Assembly: GCA_028290305.1 (NCBI GenBank)
Contig: JAQGKC010000115.1
Location: 1 to 26,578 of the forward strand
DNA length: 26,578 nt
Direction of reading: 5' to 3'
Source: Bradyrhizobium sp.
Lineage (GTDB): Bacteria > Pseudomonadota > Alphaproteobacteria > Rhizobiales > Xanthobacteraceae
Shown: positions 16,450 to 22,949 of the stretch, piece after piece
Numbering within the stretch: position 1 is the stretch's first letter
Layout of the letters: each line of letters opens with the position of its first letter
Made by a program: the position numbers and the translations under genes
Notes under the pieces: model-generated
What the model was told of the DNA's origin: nothing
The model's database searches: none
The model's input: the letters and a program-made list of their open reading frames with translations, nothing else

Positions 16450-17624
16450 TGAAGGGAACCGTAAATTTTTTTTCGCCGTTTCCTCCGACCCGATCGGGTG
16501 TATCCGACTACTCGTTCACGATGGCAAAAAGTCTTTCGCGTGACAATGACATTCTGGCCATGGTGAAGACTCCGCAAGAAAAGGACTTTCTCAGCAAAAA
16601 AGGAATTGCAGCCAGCATTTACGAAAATTCTGCCGCGCCGGCAGGCCTGAACATTTTTCAGGTCGGAAATTCGGAGGCGCATGATTACCTGTTCAAGGCC
16701 GCCCTGCATCTACCGGGCATCGTCGTTATTCATGATCTGCTTTTGCACGGCTTGGTGAAAAGCGCACTCTTGGGGCACAATGACAGGGTTGGATACAAAT
16801 CCCTCATGGAGTTCGAAGGTCCCTCGGGACTGCTGATTGCAGAGAGAACATTGGTTGGCGATTTCAAGCCGTTCTATTCGGCTTTTGCGGGTGGGCATAA
16901 GAGGCTCGTAGAAGGGTCGCTTTGCGTCATCGTACATAGCGATTGGGCCGCTCAATTCGTCAGGAGAGAAAATCAGACAGTGCCAATCCACGTAATTCCG
17001 CATTTCTGCGACGATTGTGTTGATGCTGCCGAGCGCGAGAGTCGTATTCTGGCCACGAGAGAAGAGCTTGGAATTTCCAAAGAATCTTTCGTTTTCTCTC
17101 ATTTTGGATTTGTGACCGAATCCAAGCAGCTCAATCTATTGATCAAGGTTTCCTTGCTGTTGCAAGAAAAGCTCGACCTGCATTTGTTGATTGCGGGCGC
17201 CGGAAGTCGGGATCTGTTGTCGACTGAGAAATCCAACTTGTCGCTTGTAAGGAAGAAGACCATCGTCAATCATCTTCCCGAGCGGGCGCTAAACGATTCA
17301 ATATTGGCGAGCAACCTCGTATCACTGCTGCGCTATCCATCAAATGGCGAGACGTCCGGGATAGGTGCGAGGTGTTTGGCCATGGGCCGGCCAGTGATCT
17401 GCTTTGACTACTACGCTTATTCCGATTTTCCGCGGGACGTTGCCATACACATCCCTGTCGATACTTTCGATGCAGAAGCGGCAGCCAAGGCGATACTTGC
17501 GGCTGTCACAGCGCCGGACTTCATGCGCAAGCGAGAAGCCGCAGCATTGCGCTGGGCGGGAAACGAAATGCATCTTTCTCGAGTGACGGAATCTTACAAT
17601 GCGGTTATCGAGTCTTGTCGATAG
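16449..17624 (+). CDS. GT4 family glycosyltransferase with atypical donor-site motif
   Basis: The protein is 391 residues. The N-terminal domain opens with VNFFSPFPPTRSGVSDYSF, the acceptor-side glycine loop of GT4 enzymes in polysaccharide loci, followed by IVVIHDLLLHGLV. The C-terminal domain has FSHFGFVTESKQLNLLIK, LHLLIAGAGS and LLRYPSNGETSGIGARCLAMGRPVICFD. In the EX7E position the first Glu (NGETSG) is kept, but the second is replaced by Cys (GARCLAMG); this variation occurs in some GT4 subgroups, so the enzyme need not be inactive. The start overlaps the stop of the 65-aa gene, and the ribosome binding site is poor, implying coupled translation. It probably adds a sugar to the repeat unit; donor unknown. 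Confidence 0.87.
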   Translation: MKGTVNFFSPFPPTRSGVSDYSFTMAKSLSRDNDILAMVKTPQEKDFLSKKGIAASIYENSAAPAGLNIFQVGNSEAHDYLFKAALHLPGIVVIHDLLLHGLVKSALLGHNDRVGYKSLMEFEGPSGLLIAERTLVGDFKPFYSAFAGGHKRLVEGSLCVIVHSDWAAQFVRRENQTVPIHVIPHFCDDCVDAAERESRILATREELGISKESFVFSHFGFVTESKQLNLLIKVSLLLQEKLDLHLLIAGAGSRDLLSTEKSNLSLVRKKTIVNHLPERALNDSILASNLVSLLRYPSNGETSGIGARCLAMGRPVICFDYYAYSDFPRDVAIHIPVDTFDAEAAAKAILAAVTAPDFMRKREAAALRWAGNEMHLSRVTESYNAVIESCR

Positions 17625-17802
17625 ACACCTTGCCCCTTAGCGGCAAACACGTCGAGACGTTCACCAGACGCAGCTTCCGTCAGGCGCAGCGAAGGTCACT
17701 GCGACGATGGAACATCCGCAACCAGTCTGCTGCAGGGTCCGAACCGGAATCTTCTTCCACGGGCGTCGACACATTCTCACCAGTGGAACAGAAGACCAGC
17801 CA

Positions 17803-19128
17803 TCAGGGGCGGCTGAGCGCGGCCTCCGCCTTGAGAGCGGTGACCCGGGCCGTTGGCTGGTAGTCGAAGCCACCTTGGCGCCCGATCGATTCGACTCCCA
17901 GCGCACGTAACGCGGCAATAACCTTAGCGGCCCGCTCGTCCGCCTTGTCGGTATAAACAGGGTAAGCATTCGAAACGATGTGGCTTCCCTCCAGCCGCAA
18001 GTCTCCAACAAACAATCCGTTCTCCGCGACATGCCGTCTGAAATCCTGCTCGGCCGTTTCAACAGAGCCAGAGACATGATCGGCATTGACCTCGGCCGTA
18101 AAGTACTCCCGTCCACCGGATTTCCCGTATAGATCAGAATAGACCGTTAGACGCTTCCACGCCCCAGTGTGGGAAAAATTGTAGAGTATCGACTGCTCGA
18201 AACCTCGGTCGCCTGAGAAACTGAAGAACAGACTGATCAGGGTTACCGTCATGAGCCCGGCATCGGAGCTCATGCCGCACAGTTTCTGGATCCGATCGAG
18301 CGGTATGGTCGACACCACACGGCGTGCGGCAACGCGCCGGCTTGCCGTCTGCAAGAAGAATATGTCGCCGTCCCTCTGCAACCGGTGCAACTGCTCTCCA
18401 AGCCGAAACGTGACGCCGGACTTCTCGAATCGCTCCACGGACACCTGGTAAAGACGGGCGAAGCCTTCCCTTGGACGCGCGAGCTGGCAGTTGCCGCCGC
18501 CGGACTTTGCGGTCGACTCCAGCAAGCGACCGAGCACTCTGCGGACAGTCGCGTGCTCCTTGATCCAGTACATTCGGCTTTCTGCAAACCTAATGTCGAT
18601 TTTCTCCGCCGGAACGCCGTAGAAACGTCTCATGTAATTTCCGAGCCCGGAGCGGTGCATGAGCCGGGCGCCAATCCAGTACTGTGCGTAATCCCTCGCG
18701 TTCCGCAACCGGCGGCGAAAGAGGCGTGCGAACAAGATGGAGAATCCGATGCGCAGCCACTCGACGGGGCCGCCTTTGATGACGTCATCCTTGATCGACA
18801 CCGGATATTGCGTAACGATGCCTTGTGGATTCAGTCGGCCCCAGCTCGGATTGATCGGAACGTATAGCGGCAGGATTTCCGGCAGGTGCGCCAGCAGCGG
18901 CGAATCATTTTGAAATATGAAACTTCCGATATCGAATGTGTATTCGCCGATCGTGCGGTCGATATGATTTCCCCCGACGTGGGCATACTCGTCAACAACG
19001 AGCACCTTTTTGCAACCCTGCTTCAGCACGACAGACGCGGACACCAACCCACTGATCCCCGCGCCCAGGATAATGACGTCAAAAATCTCTGCGGCGTTAC
19101 CGTCTTCTGCTGGGGCGCCTTCAGCCAT
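17803..19128 (-). CDS. FAD-dependent oxidoreductase, UDP-galactopyranose mutase / amine oxidase-like
   Basis: The protein is 441 residues. A Rossmann FAD site VIILGAGISGLVSA (residues 18-31) and VLVVDEYAHVGGNHID with EYTFDIGSFIF are the N-terminal signature shared by UDP-galactopyranose mutases and NAD(P)/FAD amine-oxidase-like proteins. Later blocks include FARLYQVSVERFEKSGVTFRLGEQL, RRVVSTIPLDRI (substrate/FAD domain) and YPVYTDKADERAAKVIAAL near the end, as in desaturase/UGM-like proteins. AAAGGA precedes the ATG. Such proteins in glycan loci make or rearrange sugar nucleotides, for example UDP-Gal to the furanose form, but the arginines that define true UGMs could not be confirmed by eye. 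It is divergent from the GT4 at 19903 and convergent with the GT4 at 16449. Confidence 0.75.
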   Translation of the reverse strand: MAEGAPAEDGNAAEIFDVIILGAGISGLVSASVVLKQGCKKVLVVDEYAHVGGNHIDRTIGEYTFDIGSFIFQNDSPLLAHLPEILPLYVPINPSWGRLNPQGIVTQYPVSIKDDVIKGGPVEWLRIGFSILFARLFRRRLRNARDYAQYWIGARLMHRSGLGNYMRRFYGVPAEKIDIRFAESRMYWIKEHATVRRVLGRLLESTAKSGGGNCQLARPREGFARLYQVSVERFEKSGVTFRLGEQLHRLQRDGDIFFLQTASRRVAARRVVSTIPLDRIQKLCGMSSDAGLMTVTLISLFFSFSGDRGFEQSILYNFSHTGAWKRLTVYSDLYGKSGGREYFTAEVNADHVSGSVETAEQDFRRHVAENGLFVGDLRLEGSHIVSNAYPVYTDKADERAAKVIAALRALGVESIGRQGGFDYQPTARVTALKAEAALSRP

Positions 19129-19902
19129 GTGTTTCCTTTACAAAACGAGCGTCTTATGGGGTGGATTTGTCATTCGCCATCCCTGGCTTGGCCCCGACTC
19201 ATAGATGTAAATGCCAAATCCACTTGAGCAAAATCCATATTTGCCAACAGCCCCTTTCACTTCTAACATTCACAAGAATACGTGCAAAATGCGGAGCCCG
19301 GTATCGGACCACCAGGAGAAGTCCGCCAAAGTATCGTGGCTCGTTTCGGGTCTCGGCGACAAATCAATCCGACAATCAATCTAACGTCATCTCAGCCATC
19401 AAGCCGCCTGACCTGTTGCGATACGGCGGAGGCAAACGATTGTGCATAAGTCAGCAGTTGTGCAGCACTTTGCCGACCGACGCGAGGTTTTGACTGCGGC
19501 ACGACTCCATTGCATAAGTGGGTATCTTTCGTTGCCCACTTTGCCGGCGCGAAAGCGATCGTGGACGTTTCGAAAAAGCAGATCAAACGGCTTTTCTTGT
19601 TATCGATGTCTACTATTCAGTCGTCACCAAGCGAAATAAATGCCCGCCCTTCGGCCTCAAAATATCATCACCGCCGCTCCGCAGTGTTTAGCTCGGCGGT
19701 TATCACGACATTTCGGTTTGGCGTCAACATGCCCGGCATTGCACACCGGTGGGACGCCGAGAGATCTTGAATGGACGATTGATCAGCGGCACAGCAGACG
19801 TTTCAACCCGCACTGCGAGGGCCCCAGCAATGCGTCGGCCCGAATCCGGGCGAGGCTTGCGCCTGCCCTATCTGCTTCGACCAGCGCATCGAGAGGATGT
19901 TG
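19129..19902. other. Long divergent intergenic region (774 bp)
   Basis: It separates the UGM-like gene from the GT4 gene and should hold promoters for both. A 9-bp inverted pair GTGGATTTG (19161-19169) / CAAATCCAC (19215-19223) lies close to the UGM-like start. Several frames are open, for example a minus-strand TTG frame at 19392-19586 that includes GVVPQSKPRVGRQSAAQLL, and a plus-strand one at 19510-19770; none has a ribosome binding site or a recognised motif. The region may contain an eroded gene. Confidence 0.4.
19161..19223. repeat. 9-bp inverted repeat upstream of the UGM-like gene
   Basis: GTGGATTTG at 19161-19169 and CAAATCCAC at 19215-19223 are exact reverse complements separated by 45 bp. 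The pair lies 33-95 bp upstream of the minus-strand ATG at 19128, where an operator could sit. The spacing is long for a simple dimer site, and chance is not excluded. Confidence 0.35.
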
Positions 19903-21003
19903 ATGAAAGTCGCAATCATTCACTACTGGCTGGTCGGAATGAGAGGCGGCGAGAAGGTAATCGAGGCCTTGTGCGAGATGTATCCGCAGGCCGATATCTT
20001 CACCCACGTCTACGTTCCGGAGATGGTTTCAGACAGAATTCGCCAGCACCGCGTTATCCCGACCTTCATCAACTCGCTGCCGCGCGCGGCCAGGATGTAC
20101 AAGACCTATCTTCCGTTGATGCCGCTGGCGCTCGAGCAGCTCGATCTTCGCGGTTATGATCTCGTCATAAGCAGTGAGTCCGGCCCTTCCAAGGGCGTCA
20201 TACCGCCCTCCGACGCACTCCACGTCTGCTATTGCCATACGCCGATGCGTTATATCTGGAACATGTATCACGACTACCGGAGCGGCGCAGGTAGGGTGAC
20301 GCGACTAATGATGCCGCCGCTTTCCCATTACCTACGGATGTGGGATGTGACGTCCGCGGCACGGGTAGACAGCTTCGTTGCAAACTCCGCAACGGTAGCA
20401 AACCGAATCCGTCGATATTATGGAGCGGCTTCGGTCATCATTCATCCGCCTGTCGATACCAACGCGTTTTCAATTGCGGCTCCTTCCGAGCTTGGTGACT
20501 ATTACCTGATGGCCGGCGAACTCGTATCCTACAAGCGGCCGGATCTAGCGGTCCGCGCCTTCAACGAAATGAAGTTGAAGCTCGTTGTAATCGGCGGCGG
20601 CGAAATGCTCGACGAAGTGCGTCGCCTTGCGGGCCCCACAGTGACGGTGATGGGCTCGCAGCCCTTCGATGTCCTCAAGCAACATTACGCGCGATGCAAG
20701 GCACTGATCTTTCCGGGCGAGGAAGATTTCGGAATGGTGCCGGTTGAGGCAATGGCGAGCGGACGCCCTGTCGTCGCCTTCGGCCGAGGCGGCGCGATGG
20801 AGACCGTCAAAAATGGCGTATCGGGTATTTTCTTCGCCGACCAGTCGGTCGAGGCGATCTCGGCGTCGGTCAAGAGCTTGGCGGATATTGAAATCGTCCC
20901 TGAAAAGATCGCCGTACACGCAAGCCAATTTAGCCGCGACCAATTTTTTCGAAAGATGCGCGCCCACATTGATGGTCTGCTCGCTGAAAGATCTGCTCGC
21001 TGA
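19903..21003 (+). CDS. GT4 family glycosyltransferase (probable mannosyltransferase type)
   Basis: The protein is 366 residues from ATG 19903, six bases after GAGAGG; an ATG two codons upstream (19897) is also possible. MKVAIIHYWLVGMRGGEKVIEAL, DLVISSESGPSKGV and CYCHTPMRYIWNMYHDY are diagnostic of a large GT4 group found in capsule and exopolysaccharide loci, several members of which transfer mannose. The C-terminal domain has YYLMAGELVSYKRPDLAVRAFN and the complete EX7E motif in FPGEEDFGMVPVEAMASGRPVVAF. The reading frame ends inside a 16-bp tandem repeat, giving the tail LLAERSAR; a single repeat copy would give LLAERAGAK. The change affects only the last residues and should not hurt the fold. 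Confidence 0.92.
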   Translation: MKVAIIHYWLVGMRGGEKVIEALCEMYPQADIFTHVYVPEMVSDRIRQHRVIPTFINSLPRAARMYKTYLPLMPLALEQLDLRGYDLVISSESGPSKGVIPPSDALHVCYCHTPMRYIWNMYHDYRSGAGRVTRLMMPPLSHYLRMWDVTSAARVDSFVANSATVANRIRRYYGAASVIIHPPVDTNAFSIAAPSELGDYYLMAGELVSYKRPDLAVRAFNEMKLKLVVIGGGEMLDEVRRLAGPTVTVMGSQPFDVLKQHYARCKALIFPGEEDFGMVPVEAMASGRPVVAFGRGGAMETVKNGVSGIFFADQSVEAISASVKSLADIEIVPEKIAVHASQFSRDQFFRKMRAHIDGLLAERSAR

Positions 21004-21024
21004 AAGATCTGCTCGCTGAAAGAG
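20977..21024 (+). repeat. 16-bp tandem repeat, three copies, spanning a stop codon
   Basis: The unit CTGCTCGCTGAAAGAT occurs at 20977-20992 and 20993-21008, and again at 21009-21024 with one mismatch in the last base. The unit is not a multiple of three, so copy 2 is read in a new frame and supplies the TGA (21001-21003) that ends the GT4 gene. With a single copy, the frame would run on to the TGA at 21036 after GCAGGCGCAAAA. Confidence 0.95.
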
Positions 21025-21083
21025 CAGGCGCAAAATGACCGGCGCGAGCGGCAGGAGGGGCCTTAGCACCTCTTTTCGAGAAT

Positions 21084-21857
21084 TCAGAAGGTATCGATCA
21101 CCGATAGCGATTCACCTTCGATTACGAGACACGTCAAACGGCCGGTCGCAAAGGCCCCCGTATCGATGTTGACTCGGTTAGGACCCACCTCCACTTCGAG
21201 GGTTGGCGTATGTCCGTGCACGATAATCTTGCCGAAATCGTCATTCGACGTCAGGAACTCCTCCCTTATCCAAAGCAGGTCGCTCTCCTTCTGGTGCGAT
21301 AGCTCGACGTTGGGCCGCACGCCAGCATGCGCGAAGAAAAAATCCCCGCAAGCGAACCAACCTTGCAAGTCTCGGAAGAAGCGAAGATGACCTTGTGGCA
21401 ATGCGTTGTGGAAAGCAGCCTGCAGTTCGGCGATTTGCTTTCCACTTGCCAAGCCACTTGCCAAGGCCTCAGGCGGGACGCCATAGGATATGAGGGTTTC
21501 CATGCCGCCCAGGCGCATCCATTGATCGAAGAGAGCGCGATCGCTCAAACATTTGAGCGCGATCAGTTCATGGTTTCCTTTTAGGAAAACGCATTCCTTC
21601 GCCTTGCGCAGTTCGATCAACCGATCGATCGTCTCGCGCGAGGAAGAGCCGCGATCGACATAGTCGCCCAGAAAAACATAAACCGGACTGCACGCCGGGC
21701 GAGACGCAATATCGAGGGCGATTCGAGATAGCAGATCGTCGAGCAGATCGAGGCGCCCGTGAATGTCGCCGACCGCATATATCCTCAGCCCCGCAGGTAG
21801 CGAAGGTTGACGACCGGAGACCTTAAGTCGCTCAGCTCCAGGAAGCGAAAGAGACAC
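21084..21857 (-). CDS. PPP-type metallophosphatase (Ser/Thr phosphatase or Ap4A hydrolase-like)
   Basis: The protein is 257 residues. It has the three PPP metal-site motifs GDIHG (30-34), GDYVDRG (64-70) and GNHE (94-97), followed by FAHAG and VHGHTP with the later histidines and a final VNIDTGAFATG block. Bacterial members act on phosphoserine/phosphothreonine, sometimes phosphotyrosine, or on dinucleotide polyphosphates. The start is GTG at 21857, immediately after an in-frame TAA; no ATG precedes the first motif. It is divergent from the operon that holds the BY-kinase at 22946, so a role in reversing phosphorylation is conceivable but not shown. It has an in-frame duplication LASGLASG at residues 132-139. 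All metal ligands appear intact. Confidence 0.88.
   Translation of the reverse strand: MSLSLPGAERLKVSGRQPSLPAGLRIYAVGDIHGRLDLLDDLLSRIALDIASRPACSPVYVFLGDYVDRGSSSRETIDRLIELRKAKECVFLKGNHELIALKCLSDRALFDQWMRLGGMETLISYGVPPEALASGLASGKQIAELQAAFHNALPQGHLRFFRDLQGWFACGDFFFAHAGVRPNVELSHQKESDLLWIREEFLTSNDDFGKIIVHGHTPTLEVEVGPNRVNIDTGAFATGRLTCLVIEGESLSVIDTF
21442..21465 (-). repeat. 12-bp in-frame tandem duplication inside the phosphatase gene
   Basis: CCACTTGCCAAG occurs twice in perfect tandem at 21442-21453 and 21454-21465. On the minus strand it encodes LASG twice (residues 132-139), in a linker between the metal-site half and the C-terminal half. The repeat keeps the frame and looks recent because both copies are identical. 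Confidence 0.9.
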
Positions 21858-22227
21858 TTATCAGCTCACTACTGCCGGAGGGGGGTCCCGAGAAACCGGA
21901 TAGATTGGTTAGCACGCCAAGGCCTGCCGTCGATCTCGTCTGCGAAGCCCGTCGTCCCGGTGCGGCGGAGCTGACTTCGCTTGCATATATCTTGCTTGCA
22001 TAACCTTGCTGGAGTAGGGAAGGAGGGCAGATCATGAACGCCGATCCCCTGTTCAAGGTCCTCTGCAAAAGCCGAGTTCTTTCAACCCATTACAACCAAT
22101 AATCGCAAGCGGATTAACAAAAAGCATGCCGATCAACCATGATGACGAACTATAGTTGATAGATCGCGTAGCCTGTTGTAGGTTTTCGGCAGAATTTTTC
22201 AATGTGAACAAGTAGTTGGAGGGTGCC
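21858..22227. other. Divergent intergenic region between phosphatase and kinase operon
   Basis: It is AT-richer than its flanks towards 22080-22210 and should contain the promoter of the 22228-26404 operon. A direct repeat CTTGCATA occurs at 21980-21987 and 21995-22002 (15-bp period). An ATCAAC/GTTGAT inverted pair is at 22132-22160. A minus-strand frame at 21832-22068 has no recognisable motif and is not called. Confidence 0.45.
22132..22184 (+). promoter_or_regulatory. Possible promoter with overlapping dyad for the kinase operon
   Basis: TTGATA at 22156-22161 (five of six -35 matches) is followed after 17 bp by TAGGTT at 22179-22184 (three of six -10 matches), 43 bp before the ATG at 22228. 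The -35 overlaps the right arm of an ATCAAC (22132-22137) / GTTGAT (22155-22160) inverted pair and the 10-bp palindrome AACTATAGTT (22149-22158), so a regulator could bind over it. The evidence is suggestive only. Confidence 0.3.
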
Positions 22228-22857
22228 ATGGGTTTTGAACTTATCGTACGGGTGCTGGGCGCGACGGTGCTGGCGATGGGCTTAAGCCAGGCAAGCGCCG
22301 CCCCCTGTATTGTCCCGCCCCTCGCCCCCGAGGCGATCGTTCAATTCAAAGCAAACCCGAACGCCCTGATCGCACCGAATTCTGATACGCGCACGATCGA
22401 AGCGACGGTTAGAGATCTCGCCGGAACCGACGCCTCGCTCGCCGCCGATCTGGTTCATTTGGCGGAAGGCGCGATCCCGCGGTTTCAAACGGCGATCGCT
22501 GCCGGCCTTGCCCAGGCGGCTATCGCCTGCACGAATGTCGACCAACAGGCGGGCTTGCTGATCCAGCAGGCGGTAGCAGCTTTCCAGGACGGACAATTCC
22601 AGGCTTCGTTTGCAGCGGTTGCCGGAGATCTTTCGACCGCCGCGACGGAAGCCGCGACAAGTTCGGCGGTCGCTTCCGCCGGTAGCGTGATCATCGTCAA
22701 TCCGAGTACCGGCGCAAATGCCGCCACGACCCCCGGCGGCGGCGGCGGCAACCTGGCGATTCTGCAGATCGCCTCGAATCCTGCGGCAGCCAACACGGCA
22801 GGACAGGCCACGAGCCCCTCGACCGGCGCCGCAACTCCGGTCAGTCCGACGCGATGA
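22228..22857 (+). CDS. Exported Ala-rich protein of unknown function, first gene of the kinase operon
   Basis: The protein is 209 residues from ATG 22228, preceded by a strong GGAGGG ribosome binding site; the TTG at 22216 is rejected because it overlaps that site. A signal peptide (hydrophobic residues 5-20) ends in ASAAP with likely cleavage near residue 25. The mature part is helical and Ala/Gln rich (about 30-150), has two cysteines (C27 and C101) that could pair, and ends in a flexible region with PGGGGGN (169-175) and a Pro/Ser/Thr tail. I recognise no named family. Its place before the co-polymerase/kinase gene suggests a periplasmic or secreted helper in polymer export, but no function can be assigned. 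Confidence 0.75.
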   Translation: MGFELIVRVLGATVLAMGLSQASAAPCIVPPLAPEAIVQFKANPNALIAPNSDTRTIEATVRDLAGTDASLAADLVHLAEGAIPRFQTAIAAGLAQAAIACTNVDQQAGLLIQQAVAAFQDGQFQASFAAVAGDLSTAATEAATSSAVASAGSVIIVNPSTGANAATTPGGGGGNLAILQIASNPAAANTAGQATSPSTGAATPVSPTR

Positions 22858-22919
22858 AATGCGCTCAAAGCCTTCTACTCGCTCACAGTGTTCTTCTCAC
22901 TCAAGGAGACACAGCTAGC

Positions 22920-22949
22920 ATGACGGTTGGTCCGAGGTATTGCGTATGA
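22920..22949 (+). CDS. Possible 9-codon leader ORF overlapping the kinase start
   Basis: ATG at 22920 lies 11 bases after AAGGAG (22903-22908) and encodes MTVGPRYCV; its TGA overlaps the kinase ATG as ATGA (22946-22949). The AAGGAG is the best ribosome binding site in the area, so ribosomes may load here and reinitiate on the kinase gene. The kinase also has its own GAGG at 22934-22937, so the short frame could be accidental. Confidence 0.35.
   Translation: MTVGPRYCV

Noticed and set aside
19392..19586. Small gene upstream of the UGM-like gene
   Set aside because: TTG start, no ribosome binding site and no recognised similarity; could be a remnant but the evidence is too thin.
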